From: Pasteurellaceae bacterium RH1A
GTDB lineage: Bacteria > Pseudomonadota > Gammaproteobacteria > Enterobacterales > Pasteurellaceae
Length of the DNA: 64,000 nucleotides
Assembly: GCA_012221805.1 (NCBI GenBank)
Contig: CP015195.1
Span: 1,535,771-1,599,770, forward strand
Reading direction: 5' to 3'
Both the position numbers and the translations under genes were made by a program. Under the pieces are notes generated by a model, which was not told where the DNA came from, made no database searches, and worked only from the letters and a program-made list of their open reading frames with translations. Shown one piece after another: positions 1 through 9,720 of this stretch (its first letter is position 1; each line of letters begins with the position of its first letter).

Positions 1-139
<139 letters not shown>

Positions 140-269
140 GGGAGATCTCCTAGGGTGTTAAAAAACAAGCGGATAAATTTTAGGCTTTTCTTGCAAAAGA
201 AGCAATCGTTTGCTGTGTAAATTTTAGAGGGAAGGCTTCGACAGCGGTTCGACAAGCTCAACGGCCTTT

Positions 270-343
270 GATGGCGCCAGCCTCCAGGCTGGTGCCGCAG
301 ACCTCTTGAGCGAAAAGGCACCAGCGAGGACGCTGGCGCCATC
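270..343. repeat. Dispersed palindromic repeat, inverted pair
   Basis: Left arm ATGGCGCCAGCCTCCAGGCT plus GGTGCC faces a right arm GGCACCAGCGAGGACGCTGG plus CGCCATC. Each arm is itself a short palindrome. The same unit recurs at about ten sites between genes in this window (for example 12092, 34755, 36124, 44186), resembling a REP-type family. Confidence 0.85.
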
Positions 344-390
344 AAGGATCCTGATAAAGTTGATAAGCTTTATGGCTCACCAAGTTAATG

Positions 391-426
391 TTTTGAACAG
401 TTGTGGCGAGGACGCTGGCGCCATCA
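391..426. repeat. Dispersed palindromic repeat, half copy
   Basis: It contains TGTGGCGAGGACGCTGGCGC followed by CATC. It shares an extended flank (TTTTGAA...TTGTGGCGAGG) in inverted form with the copy at 39111, so the two belong to one longer repeat subtype. Confidence 0.7.
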
Positions 427-487
427 AGGGGCCGTGGAATAATTTGCAGGTTTTTGTGGATTTTTAACCGCTTGTCGCAACAAAAAA

Positions 488-518
488 CCCTAACCATCTC
501 TCAACGGTTAGGGTTTTT
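488..518. terminator. Bidirectional terminator after acrB
   Basis: CCCTAACC and GGTTAGGG form an 8-bp stem around a 10-base loop, flanked by A-rich and T-rich runs on both sides. It closes the acrRAB operon on the minus strand. Confidence 0.85.
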
Positions 519-537
519 CTTATCTCACTTTCAAGCC

Positions 538-3500
538 TTAGGCCTTAGGTAAGGCATATTTCTCTTCATCAAACTCAGGAAGCGGTTTGTGTTCGCTGCC
601 TAAGAAGGTGTAGATCACCGGAAGCACAAACAGGGTAAAGAGTGTCCCGATGGCCAAGCCTGCAACAATCACCATACCGATACTAAAGCGGGCAATGGCA
701 CCTGCACCAGAGGCAAAGAGGAGAGGGATCAAGCCTGCAATCATGGCCGCTGTGGTCATCATGATTGGACGTAAACGGATGGTTGCAGCATACACAATGG
801 CCTCAAAGCGGGATTTGCCGTGGAGCAACTGCTCTTCTTTGGCCACTTCACACATCAAGATACCGTGTTTGGTGATCAAACCCACTAGGGTAATCAAGCC
901 TACCTGGGAGTAGATATTGAGGGTTGAGCCTGCAACACCTGCAACGCCTAACACGTTCATTACCAATAACGCACCACTGATGGCCAGCGGAACCGACACC
1001 AGGATAACCAGCGGATCACGCCAGGACTCAAACTGGATGGCTAGCACGATGTAGATCATCACGACAGCCAAGGCGAAGGTCATCATCATAGAGTTACCCT
1101 CTTGGATGTACTGACGGGCTTCGGATTTGAAGTCGTACTGGTAGCCTTGTGGGAGGCTGCGGTCTAGTTCAGCCTGGGCCCATTTCACGGCATCACCGAT
1201 AGAACCGGATACCACGCCGCCGATGGTGGCTGAGTTAAGCTGGTTCATACGGCTAAGTGAAGCTGGTTCGGTCACGGTTTCCATGGTCACAAACGATCCC
1301 AATGGAATAGAGGCGCCGCTGGCCGTGGTCACATAGTAGTTCATTAAATCCTGTGGATTTAAACGGTCTTGGCGTACCGCTTGTGACACGATTGGGTAAG
1401 CACGGGAGTCGATATCCACACGGGTGATGATAGCGCCTGACAAGAAGCTACCCAAGGTGCCGCTGACCTGTTGCATGGTCACGCCATAGGTGCCCATTTT
1501 TTCACGGTCGAACTTCATTTTCATGGTGACCGTGTCAAATTTCAGGTCTAGGTTAGCAAAGAAGAACTGGCCTGAGGTTTGGGCTTTCTTCAAGAAGTCA
1601 GCCGCCACTTCAGCAAGTTTGCTGTAGCTTTCGGCTGTGGTAATCACCACAGAGAATGGCAAGCCACTTTCCCCTGTTTGGATTTCAGGGAAGGCAACCG
1701 CATTCACGTCCATGGCTACCACATCTTTGGCTAGGCCTGCTACCACATTTTTCACTTCAGCCTGGCTCTTTGAACGCTCAGACCAATCTTTCAAGGAAAT
1801 AATGGATAAGGCACTGTTGCTACCGCTAAAGCCTGCAATAGACATCATACCGTGAACTTCTGGCAGCTCGAGTACTTTCTTGTTAAATGGCTCAAGAGCT
1901 TCTTGGCTGTAGTCTAAGTTGGTGTTAGACGGGCCATTTGAGAAGGCCACAACCACACCACGGTCTTCGCTTGGTGCCACTTCGCTGGAAAGCGAGGTAA
2001 ACAAGAAAGGCAGGCTGGCGAAAATGGCGATGGCAAAAATCAACATAAACCAACGCACGGCCATCACACCCCGAAGCATATTGGTGTAGCAAGAAGTCAT
2101 CTTGTCTAACATGCCATTGATGCACTTCACAAAGCGGCTTTCGTTTTCGTGGTCGTGCGGTTTAAGTACCCGGCTAGACATCATTGGCGAAAGCGTAAGG
2201 GCGGCAATACCTGAAATAAAGACCGCACCTGCAAGGGTTAGGGCAAATTCCTTAAAGAGGGAACCTGTCACACCTTCCATCAAGGCCATTGGCGAGTACA
2301 CGGCGGCCAAGGTGATGGTCATAGAGATAACAGGCAGGGCGATTTCTCGTGTGCCGATGATGGCCGCATCAAATGGCGATTTGCCCTCTTTAACGTGACG
2401 CTCTACGTTTTCCAAGACCACGATAGCATCGTCCACCACCAAGCCGATGGCCAGGATCAGGCCTAAAAGCGTTAAGAGGTTGATGGAGAAGCCCAGCATT
2501 TGGAGTAGGAAAAGCACCCCAATCAAGGAAATTGGAATGGTGATAACCGGAATAATCATGGCCCGCAATGAACCCAAGAAGAGGATAATCACCACCAATA
2601 CGATTACTGTTGCTTCACCAATGGTCTTGATTACCTCGGTGATGGAGCTGTTAATAGCAATGGTGCTATCGTATAAAATCTCACCCTGAATTGCAGTTGG
2701 TAGGTTATCAAGAATTTGCTCAAAGAGCGGATACACATTCTTGGCCACGGTTAATTTATTGGCCGTTGCGGCTGCTTCTACAGCAATCACCACCGCATCC
2801 TTGCTGTTGGCTGTGGCACGGGCGGCATCAGAGGATTTGTCTAGTTCAACGCTGGCAATATCCTTAAGCTTAATTTGTAAGCCTTCAGATGTGGTTGCAA
2901 CTGTCACGTTTTCCAGTTCTGACACAGATGGCGTGGTGGACTCTACCTTGTTCTTATAAACCGTGTAGTAACCATTGGCACTGCCTGCGGCAGTAGAAAG
3001 GTTGTTGGCACTCAGGGCTGACAAGACAGAAGCACCTGAAAGGTTGTAGCCTGCCATTTTGTCAGGATCTAACCAAATACGCAGGCCAAAGGTTGCCCCA
3101 CCAAAGATGTTTACGCTGGATACACCATTGACAGTAAAGAACTGCGGCTTAACCACACGGTTAAGGTAGTCTGTTACCTGCGGTGCAGAAAGCTCATCCG
3201 AGGTAAAACGGATGTACATAAAGGCATCGTTAGAACCTGAAGACACGCTGATAGACGGATCGTCAATCCCGCTTGGGAGGTTAGAACGAATGGCATTCAC
3301 CTTGGCAGAAATATCTGAAAGGGCTTCTTGCGGGTTGGTATTGAGCTTCATCTTGGCCGTTACCGTGGTGGTACTCGGGCTAGAAGATGAGGTCATATAG
3401 TCAATATTGTCCGCCTGGGCCACCGCTTCCTCAATTTGTGAGGTAACCAAGGCCTGCATAAGGCTGGCATCGGCACCGGCGTAATTTACGCTAACGGTGA

Positions 3501-3633
3501 CGATGGAAATCGTCATTTCAGGGTATTCACGCACTTGCAACTTGCTGATTGACTGTAAGCCCAAGATGGTAATCAAGAGGCTGATACAGATAGCAAGTAC
3601 GGGGCGTTTGATAAAAATATCGGTAAATTTCAT
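538..3633 (-). CDS. acrB: RND multidrug efflux permease (AcrB/HAE1 family)
   Basis: This is a 1031-residue inner-membrane proton/drug antiporter, the usual length for HAE1 RND pumps. It starts with the typical first membrane helix (MKFTDIFIKRPVLAICISLL). The fourth transmembrane helix, near residue 400, carries the paired aspartates of the proton relay in GLVVDDAIVVLENVERH. A second cluster of membrane helices lies at about 865-1015, with two large periplasmic loops between the clusters. It expels drugs, dyes and detergents together with AcrA and an outer-membrane TolC-type channel, which is not in this window. AcrA lies 12 bases upstream and the TetR-type regulator before that, the same order as acrR-acrA-acrB in Haemophilus influenzae. 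The start is supported by GAGG eight bases upstream. Confidence 0.95.
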   Translation of the reverse strand: MKFTDIFIKRPVLAICISLLITILGLQSISKLQVREYPEMTISIVTVSVNYAGADASLMQALVTSQIEEAVAQADNIDYMTSSSSPSTTTVTAKMKLNTNPQEALSDISAKVNAIRSNLPSGIDDPSISVSSGSNDAFMYIRFTSDELSAPQVTDYLNRVVKPQFFTVNGVSSVNIFGGATFGLRIWLDPDKMAGYNLSGASVLSALSANNLSTAAGSANGYYTVYKNKVESTTPSVSELENVTVATTSEGLQIKLKDIASVELDKSSDAARATANSKDAVVIAVEAAATANKLTVAKNVYPLFEQILDNLPTAIQGEILYDSTIAINSSITEVIKTIGEATVIVLVVIILFLGSLRAMIIPVITIPISLIGVLFLLQMLGFSINLLTLLGLILAIGLVVDDAIVVLENVERHVKEGKSPFDAAIIGTREIALPVISMTITLAAVYSPMALMEGVTGSLFKEFALTLAGAVFISGIAALTLSPMMSSRVLKPHDHENESRFVKCINGMLDKMTSCYTNMLRGVMAVRWFMLIFAIAIFASLPFLFTSLSSEVAPSEDRGVVVAFSNGPSNTNLDYSQEALEPFNKKVLELPEVHGMMSIAGFSGSNSALSIISLKDWSERSKSQAEVKNVVAGLAKDVVAMDVNAVAFPEIQTGESGLPFSVVITTAESYSKLAEVAADFLKKAQTSGQFFFANLDLKFDTVTMKMKFDREKMGTYGVTMQQVSGTLGSFLSGAIITRVDIDSRAYPIVSQAVRQDRLNPQDLMNYYVTTASGASIPLGSFVTMETVTEPASLSRMNQLNSATIGGVVSGSIGDAVKWAQAELDRSLPQGYQYDFKSEARQYIQEGNSMMMTFALAVVMIYIVLAIQFESWRDPLVILVSVPLAISGALLVMNVLGVAGVAGSTLNIYSQVGLITLVGLITKHGILMCEVAKEEQLLHGKSRFEAIVYAATIRLRPIMMTTAAMIAGLIPLLFASGAGAIARFSIGMVIVAGLAIGTLFTLFVLPVIYTFLGSEHKPLPEFDEEKYALPKA

Positions 3634-3645
3634 TGCCTACCTCAA

Positions 3646-4869
3646 TTAGAGTTTGGTCGATTTGGCCGGCTGGGTCACGCCTACAGGCTCAACATCGGTG
3701 ACTTGCACCAAGGCATTGTTGCTTAAACGTTGTAGGCCACCTGTTGCAATTAAATCACCTGCTTTTAGGCCCTTGCCTAATTGGGCATAGACACCACGGC
3801 GGTCAAGGGTTTTAACCTCCACTTGTTTAGCACGGTAGATCTTGTTCACATCTAGGCTTGGGTTTTGTTCTGCCATCTTGTTGATAAGGTTTTTATCTTC
3901 CTCAGACAGGGCTTGTAGCTGATAAACCGTTTCGCCATACATGGTATAGGTCACCGCAATTTGTGGCACGATCACTTGGTTGTGCTGGCTTGGTAAAGAG
4001 ACATTTAGGCGGGCAAACATACCTGACAAGAGTTTCTCTTGGCCTTCGGTAATTGTCGCTTCAAGATTGATTAAGCCGGTGCTGCGATCCACCGCAGGAT
4101 CGATGGCCGTAATACGGGCTGGGAAGGTTTGGGCTGGCAGAGCATCAATTTCTGCTGTCACCTTTTGACCAACAGCTAAATTTTCAAGATCAGTTTGTGG
4201 CAGGGTGAAGCGAACCTTCATGGCACTTTGATCTTCCACACGTACAATTTCAGTACCCATGGTAATATATTGACCCACGTTTACATTGACGATACCCGCC
4301 ACGCCGCTAAATGGCGCATAAATTTGGCGACGGCCAATGGTCGCTTTAAGGGATTCAATATTAGCTAAAAGCTGATTGTAGGTCGCTTGGGCATTATCAA
4401 ATTCCGCTTTTGAGGCAGAGTTTGAAGCAATCAAGTTACGATAACGATCAAAATTGGCCTTGGCAGCTGAAAGCTGGGCTTGGGAGGCCTTAAGGGTGGC
4501 TTCTTCCACGCTGCTGTCGAGTTCTAACAAGAGATCGCCCTTGTTCACACGCTGGCCAGATTGAACCAGCACACGTTTAACCGTGCCAGCTGCCTGAGCA
4601 CTTAACATGGCCCCTTGGTTTGGACGAATGTAACCCACGGCAGAGATCATTGGCGTCCAGTCACGGGTTGCCACTTCCATTGCTGTGATTTGGCTGACTG
4701 ATTCAGGCATATTGGCTGCGGCCTCTGCTTTTTTGCCCGCAATAAACTGCTGCAAGAAAACCACTGCACCAAAGGCAACTAACACAATAATCAGTGTTAG
4801 GATGATTAAAAACTTTCTACCCAAGCCTGTTTTTTTCTGGCTTTGTGGTGTCACAGTTTCTGTTGTCAT
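3646..4869 (-). CDS. acrA: Periplasmic adaptor of RND efflux pump (AcrA/HlyD family)
   Basis: This 407-residue membrane-fusion protein bridges AcrB to an outer-membrane channel. One N-terminal membrane anchor (about residues 20-42) is visible. There is no lipobox cysteine, so it is anchored by the helix rather than by lipid as in E. coli AcrA. The lipoyl/biotinyl-like half motif (SGQRVNKGDLLLELDSS) lies near residue 105 and is followed by an alpha-hairpin, its second half (QIYAPFSGVAGIVNV) and a beta-barrel region. It is preceded by GGAG and followed 12 bases later by acrB, which indicates one transcript. Confidence 0.93.
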   Translation of the reverse strand: MTTETVTPQSQKKTGLGRKFLIILTLIIVLVAFGAVVFLQQFIAGKKAEAAANMPESVSQITAMEVATRDWTPMISAVGYIRPNQGAMLSAQAAGTVKRVLVQSGQRVNKGDLLLELDSSVEEATLKASQAQLSAAKANFDRYRNLIASNSASKAEFDNAQATYNQLLANIESLKATIGRRQIYAPFSGVAGIVNVNVGQYITMGTEIVRVEDQSAMKVRFTLPQTDLENLAVGQKVTAEIDALPAQTFPARITAIDPAVDRSTGLINLEATITEGQEKLLSGMFARLNVSLPSQHNQVIVPQIAVTYTMYGETVYQLQALSEEDKNLINKMAEQNPSLDVNKIYRAKQVEVKTLDRRGVYAQLGKGLKAGDLIATGGLQRLSNNALVQVTDVEPVGVTQPAKSTKL

Positions 4870-4932
4870 ATAAGCTCCATATTGAATAAATAAAAAACAT
4901 TTGGCCCTCCCTATTTAAGGGAGAGTATCGAC

Positions 4933-5514
4933 CTAACGGCGAATGGCCAGCCAGGTGCGCTCAACCATTTCTTCTATCATTGCTTCCGAGTAGCGTATGC
5001 CCTCAATAATCTGAATATAGGCCAAATCACGGATAACCCCGAAACTAAGGGCATAAATCATATTATTGGGTAGGTTTGCAATCTCACCTGTTTGCCTGCC
5101 CCGGTCTAAAAATTGGTTCCAAGGCATATCCTCCGCACTGGTACAAAACTTCACCACATCGTGAAATTTTGGCAAGGCTTCATATTGGTGCATATTCATC
5201 ACAATCGTGGGATTGTTCTGCAAATAATGCCACTTGCCCAGCCACATCTTGCGGTACTGTTCAAACAGAGGCAAGCCAGGGGCAGCATGTCGCATACTGT
5301 CTTGATAAAAGCGTTGAAAGAGAAATAAAACCAGTTGAGTTAATAAATCATCTTTATCTTTGAAATGCACATAAATGGTGCCAACCGAGAGCTTGGCCTC
5401 TTTGGCGATTTTATGTGTAGAAAGATTTTGCACACCTTCACGAGCCATTAACACCTCGGCCGCCATTAAAATTCGCTGTGCCATCTCCGATTGAGACACG
5501 TCAAACTTAAACAT
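4933..5514 (-). CDS. acrR: TetR-family repressor of the efflux operon
   Basis: A 193-residue TetR/AcrR-type regulator. The N-terminal helix-turn-helix is clear (about residues 13-58, including THKIAKEAKLSVGTIYVHF), and the C-terminal ligand domain is variable. It is the first gene of the acrRAB set, 63 bases upstream of acrA. A symmetric operator lies just upstream of its start, so autoregulation of the whole operon is expected. A strict function (drug-responsive AcrR versus another TetR member) cannot be told from sequence alone. Confidence 0.88.
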   Translation of the reverse strand: MFKFDVSQSEMAQRILMAAEVLMAREGVQNLSTHKIAKEAKLSVGTIYVHFKDKDDLLTQLVLFLFQRFYQDSMRHAAPGLPLFEQYRKMWLGKWHYLQNNPTIVMNMHQYEALPKFHDVVKFCTSAEDMPWNQFLDRGRQTGEIANLPNNMIYALSFGVIRDLAYIQIIEGIRYSEAMIEEMVERTWLAIRR

Positions 5515-5535
5515 AAGACCAACCTTTTGGGGGTT

Positions 5536-5553
5536 AATGAACGGTCGTTCATT
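5536..5553. promoter_or_regulatory. TetR-type palindromic operator upstream of acrR
   Basis: AATGAACG-GT-CGTTCATT is a perfect 8-bp inverted repeat around two central bases, 22 bases before the acrR start. Its size and symmetry fit TetR-family operators. Binding by AcrR is inferred from position. Confidence 0.75.
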
Positions 5554-5714
5554 TTACTGATTTTTGCCACAAAGCAAAGGGGGGAAACGCAAAGTTTTGT
5601 AAGGATGGGGCAAGCGGGTTATATTTTAGCCCACGCAGGGCAAGCCCTAGGTGGTTAAGCATGGTTGAGGGGCTCTTGCAAGTTTTGATGATTTTTACAC
5701 CGCTTGTAAAAAGA

Positions 5715-5739
5715 AACCCCGAAATCCAATTTCGGGGTT
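5715..5739 (-). terminator. Terminator of ppiD
   Basis: CCCCGAAA and TTTCGGGG form an 8-bp stem with a short loop. On the minus strand it is followed by TTTCTTTTT. It sits six bases beyond the ppiD stop codon. Confidence 0.85.
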
Positions 5740-5744
5740 GAAAC

Positions 5745-7619
5745 TTAATGAGAAGTGCTTTGCTGATCTAAAAGTTCTTCATTAATATCAATGCTGGCAC
5801 GTTCCCGCAAATCTTGCACCACGACACGGGTCAGATCTGCCCGCTCGGCCCATTCCACGGCTTGGGCCACTTGTTGGAAGTCAGCTAGGCTACCATCGGT
5901 TACACTGTCTAGGGCCAAGACCACCACATCGCCATTTGCCGCACGACTGGCCTTGTAACTTGGGCCATTAAGCGGTTTTGGCATGGCAAAAAGATCTTGT
6001 GCTAACACAGGCGACAAAGCGGAGTCTGCATAGCGGCTTGTGGCTTTCGGGCTAAATGAAATGCTCACGCTTTCACCCTTGGTTAGTTTTTCCACCATGT
6101 CTTGGGCTTGGGCAGTTAAGGCTTTTTCTGCCTTGTCTTGTTTCAGGGCGCTTTCTGCCTGTGCCTTAGCCTCTTCAAAGGTTTGCGGGCGAGAGGCCTC
6201 AAACTGGCTAACCTTGAGGAACATGGAGCGAGCTTCCGCAGCCGTGCTTAAATCAATGGCCTCTGATAGTTCGCCTGTGGTGCGGAAGTCCTTGGCAAAT
6301 AATACATTGGTAATCTTCTCATTATCCAAGGCTTGAGGCAGATTATCTGGCGTGAATTGCTCGTTTTTTTGCACCTCAACCCCCGCCAACTGAGCCAGTT
6401 CTGCCAGTGAAAGCTGGTTGGCCTTGTTACTGATTTCACCAATGATTTCAGAATATTTGGCGGCTGTTTCTTCTTGAGTTAAGCGATCCTTAATTTGTGC
6501 CTTAACCTCATCCAAACTTAAGGCCGTGGTTGGCTTACGCTCTAAGACCTTGATAATATGGAAAGCGCCATCCACCTGCACAGGCTGGCTGAACTGGCCA
6601 GCTTGAAGGTTATTGGCTGCCTGTTCAAAGGCAGACGGGAAAACCCCTGGCTTGGCCCAACCTAGATCACCGCCTTGGTTAGCAGATAGAGGATCGGCTG
6701 ACTTGATTTTTGCAAGTTCTGCAAAATCCTGCCCCGCTTGTAGAGCGGCTTCCACTTCTTTGGCTGCTTCTGCATTGGCCAGCTGAATATGGGCCAAGCG
6801 GGCTTCGCCCTGGGTGACAAAGCGGGCCTTATTGATTTCGTAGTAATTTTTGATCTGCTCATCAGACACCTTGATATTTTTGGCTACATCCGCAGGGGTG
6901 AAACTGAAATATTCTACGCTTAATTTTTCAGGCTCTGCAAACTTGGCTTGGTTGGCCTCAAAATAGGCCTGAACTTCGGCGTCTGTTACGCTTTGCTTCT
7001 GAGCCGCTTCTGCCAAAGGCAGGATAGCTGCGCGATATTCACGGCTTTGCAGGCTGAATTTGGCCAAGGCTTCCTGCTGGACTGGGGTCATAAAGTGGGT
7101 TGAAGCCAGACCTTCTTCCAGCTGGGAGCTTAAGATCCCCTCGGCCACAATACTGGCAAAACGGTCTGCTGAAATATTATTTTGACGCAAGACCATTTGA
7201 TAAAGCTCATTGCTGAAACGGCCGTCTTTCTGGAAGGAGGCATCATGAACGATGGCCGATTTAATTTGGTCAGCAGTCACCCCTAATTTAAGATCGGTCA
7301 TATATTGGCGTAAAAGGCGCTCATCAATCAGCTTATTTAAAACCCCTTGATTGAACTGTTTTGCTGTCTCAGGGTTATCTACAATCTTCCAAAAGTCCTC
7401 TCCCATTTGAGACAACAAGATATTTTGCTCACGGCTTCTAGCAGCAGAAAAGGTTTGTTGATCAATGCTCTCCCCATTTACCTTGGCCACTGCATTATCA
7501 TCACCATACAGGAGCGAGCCACCTACACTGACGCCGCCCAAAACAAAGGAAAGGGAAACGGCAGTAAAAATCAGCTTAAAGGCAAAACTGTTGGTTTTTT
7601 CATGCATTTTTTCAATCAT
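5745..7619 (-). CDS. ppiD: Periplasmic chaperone/peptidyl-prolyl isomerase PpiD
   Basis: A 624-residue protein anchored in the inner membrane by one N-terminal helix (about residues 13-36), with the rest in the periplasm. Domain order is a SurA-like N-terminal chaperone region, a parvulin-type rotamase domain around 263-355 (ARLAHIQLA, GGDLGWAKPG, GAFHIIKVLERK) and a C-terminal chaperone-like region. In relatives it helps newly exported proteins leave the Sec translocon. It is slightly shorter than but comparable to the family. The first ATG is used because AGGA lies nine bases ahead; a second ATG four codons in is possible. It is monocistronic with its own terminator. Confidence 0.93.
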   Translation of the reverse strand: MIEKMHEKTNSFAFKLIFTAVSLSFVLGGVSVGGSLLYGDDNAVAKVNGESIDQQTFSAARSREQNILLSQMGEDFWKIVDNPETAKQFNQGVLNKLIDERLLRQYMTDLKLGVTADQIKSAIVHDASFQKDGRFSNELYQMVLRQNNISADRFASIVAEGILSSQLEEGLASTHFMTPVQQEALAKFSLQSREYRAAILPLAEAAQKQSVTDAEVQAYFEANQAKFAEPEKLSVEYFSFTPADVAKNIKVSDEQIKNYYEINKARFVTQGEARLAHIQLANAEAAKEVEAALQAGQDFAELAKIKSADPLSANQGGDLGWAKPGVFPSAFEQAANNLQAGQFSQPVQVDGAFHIIKVLERKPTTALSLDEVKAQIKDRLTQEETAAKYSEIIGEISNKANQLSLAELAQLAGVEVQKNEQFTPDNLPQALDNEKITNVLFAKDFRTTGELSEAIDLSTAAEARSMFLKVSQFEASRPQTFEEAKAQAESALKQDKAEKALTAQAQDMVEKLTKGESVSISFSPKATSRYADSALSPVLAQDLFAMPKPLNGPSYKASRAANGDVVVLALDSVTDGSLADFQQVAQAVEWAERADLTRVVVQDLRERASIDINEELLDQQSTSH

Positions 7620-7855
7620 TTGACAAAATCCTAATTTGAAGAAAATTGTGGGGGATTATACTGATAAATCACCTTTTTTTAAACAAGGTTTTTTTCCCTT
7701 TTAGTTTCAATTAGTTAAATAGGTATTTTTCTAAAGTGTACAAAAAACAAGAAACATTCCGAAACGCTGTAAAAATAGCAGGAAAGAGAGAGCCTAAGGC
7801 ATTGCAAGCGGGAGAATTAAGGGGAGATTTTGCAAAAGTAGTCAGAGGAGAGCAA

Positions 7856-7880
7856 AGAAAAACCGCCGTGGAGGCGGTTA
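7856..7880 (-). terminator. Terminator overlapping the end of the DUF4411 gene remnant
   Basis: AACCGCC-GTGG-AGGCGGTT forms a hairpin and the minus strand continues TTTTTCTTTG. It overlaps the stop codon of the frame-restored toxin gene, which supports that the longer reading frame is the original gene end. Confidence 0.75.
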
Positions 7881-8377
7881 AGGTTTAGGAATAAAGCCCT
7901 GGTCGGCAAAACGCTCTAAAAACTCAAAGAGCGTCACTACCTTGATATTGTGATCTTGAGCGACATTGGGAATCATAATACGTTTTTTCGCAGCAGGATT
8001 AAAGTTTCGTGTGTAATGATGGTAAAGTTATGTTCAAGGGCGTGTGCTAATAGCCAGGCATCGGCATTCTCTTGTTTAGCAAAGTCATCTTTGGCAATTT
8101 GTTGGACATTTAGCCCTTGTGCATAGTTCATTAGTGTGGCGTAACTTACTGCCGATTGGTACTGATCTTCAAAAAAGGTATCCGCTTGTGCATTCACCCA
8201 ATTTGCCAAGTCATCGTTTTGTCGTAGCATTTCTTGCTTCACAGCTTGAATGCTAAATATAATGCCTTTTTGGTGCATTGTGGAGAGAAAATCCCAAAAA
8301 GCTTGGCAAAAGCTGAATTGATAATAGAGATTTTTGGCGGTAATAAAAATATTGGCATCAATTAGGAAGCGTTCCAT
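7878..8377 (-). pseudogene. DUF4411/PIN-like toxin gene with a C-terminal frameshift
   Basis: The open frame 7973-8377 encodes 134 residues beginning MERFLIDANIFITAKNLYY, typical of DUF4411, a PIN-like family with an N-terminal acidic residue and a conserved C-terminal AKKRI-IPNVC-like block. That block is present but in another frame: after HET the sequence reads FNPAAKKRIMIPNVAQD and on to FLERFADQGFIPKP, stopping at 7878. One extra T in the TTT at about 8011 would restore a ~166-residue protein. The toxin is therefore truncated, or the base is missing from the assembly. It overlaps the upstream ImmA/IrrE-type gene by 16 bases, as in toxin-antitoxin operons. Confidence 0.8.
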
Positions 8378-9507
8378 AATTCCTTCCTTTTATGACGATA
8401 GTAGCCCACTACAGTATCAGCATGAACATTGAGTAGTTTTCCAGCTTCTCTTAATGGCAAATTCAAGCTCATTGCTTGATTAACTACAGCATCGGTGAAG
8501 CGGTGGCTATTTTTTACAGGGAACATATTGTAGAAGTGTCCACCTGTATTGGTTTCTTGAGGAGCCGCTTTGAGTTGTTTTCTTGCCTGTTCAATTGCCT
8601 CCTGTGGCAATAAATTAAGTTGAACAGCTTTTACCACCGTTGCAAGTTGGCTTACTTTGAAATAATTTGCTACATATTCAGCATGATTCTCATCGCTCTC
8701 TGCCCATTTGGCTAAAAATAGGGCTTCTGGCATCAGAAATTCAGCAGCAACCTTATTGCAAAAGGCCTCGACCGCTCTATCTTGATTCCAAGAAGATACG
8801 CCATTTTGCCCAATCCAAATATGTGCTACTTCGTGCAATAAGGTGAACAGTTGTGCAGATGGATGATCAGCATTATTAATAAAAATTGCTGGGACAAGAT
8901 TATCAATGAGTGCAAAACCACGAAACTCTTCCACATTCAATTTACGCTTATTGTTGTTGCCCACTACACCATTTTTAAAAATCAGAATGCCGATTTTTTC
9001 AAAACGTGCAGAGAGTTTACGGTAGTAGTTTTCACGAGAAGTGTTTGGCAAATCACGCTCAATAAAAAAATCGATCGTTTTTGCAATATCTTGGGCAACA
9101 TCAATGTAATTGGGCGTAGTGGAATAGGGGAATTTATTAACAAATTCGCGCGGGGTATCATCGCCATTTTCAAGTAAAAATTCTTTATACCAATCCACTT
9201 TACGTTCGATATCTTTGAGTACATCGATAAAATCTTTGCTTAGCGGTTCTGCACCAACAGTTTGACGCAAATCAGGAATTTGGGGATTATTGATAACAGG
9301 TGGCTGGGAAAGAAACAGATAACCAAAGGGAATATTTGCTAATCTCGCTAATTTTTCAGCAATGCTTTTATTCACCACGCCAGCTAAAAATTGCTCAACT
9401 TTTTTCGGAGCAAGCAACTCTGCCAAGCCTTGAGGCTCGGTATTTTCACGTTCTGCAATCCAGCCAATCATAGCTGGGGAGATTTGAAATTCTGTTGCTC
9501 TTCCCAT
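8362..9507 (-). CDS. ImmA/IrrE-family metallopeptidase with N-terminal HTH-like region
   Basis: A 381-residue protein. The zinc-protease signature HEVAH (in FTLLHEVAHIWIGQNG) lies near residue 228, with a downstream glutamate in EAFCNKVAAEFLMP, the ImmA/IrrE (COG2856) pattern. The N-terminal ~60 residues resemble an XRE-like helical region. Members of this type often pair with DUF4411 proteins, probably as antitoxin or regulator, and here the two genes overlap by 16 bases. The C-terminal ~80 residues include a possible second DNA-binding helix pair near DAVVNQAMSLNLPLREAGKL. The role as antitoxin is inferred from the pairing. Confidence 0.8.
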   Translation of the reverse strand: MGRATEFQISPAMIGWIAERENTEPQGLAELLAPKKVEQFLAGVVNKSIAEKLARLANIPFGYLFLSQPPVINNPQIPDLRQTVGAEPLSKDFIDVLKDIERKVDWYKEFLLENGDDTPREFVNKFPYSTTPNYIDVAQDIAKTIDFFIERDLPNTSRENYYRKLSARFEKIGILIFKNGVVGNNNKRKLNVEEFRGFALIDNLVPAIFINNADHPSAQLFTLLHEVAHIWIGQNGVSSWNQDRAVEAFCNKVAAEFLMPEALFLAKWAESDENHAEYVANYFKVSQLATVVKAVQLNLLPQEAIEQARKQLKAAPQETNTGGHFYNMFPVKNSHRFTDAVVNQAMSLNLPLREAGKLLNVHADTVVGYYRHKRKELWNAS

Positions 9508-9720
9508 AATTCTTGCATTTTAAAGTAAATTTTTATTTTTGGTCAATAAAAATCAGACCTTAGCCTTGATACTCCTTAGATTTACTGATAAGCCCAGCAT
9601 TTCTCAAACCACAATTTTACCTAAAAGAGGGTAATTCCCTATCTTTCGCTTTACTTATGGGGCTGAAATTGGTTTAATTTAGGCTTCTTAACTTCCCCCT
9701 AAACAAGCTAAAGGTTCTCT

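Larger units (their letters stand above)
140..537. other. Intergenic region with palindromic repeats and a terminator
   Basis: There is no convincing gene in this 398-base stretch. It holds the adhesin ribosome binding site, a complete copy of the dispersed GCGCCAGC-type inverted repeat (270-343), a half copy (391-426) and the bidirectional terminator beside acrB. Confidence 0.7.

Noticed and set aside
140..345. Minus-strand 69-residue open frame
   Set aside because: It spans the dispersed palindrome and the adhesin leader, has no ribosome site or family resemblance.
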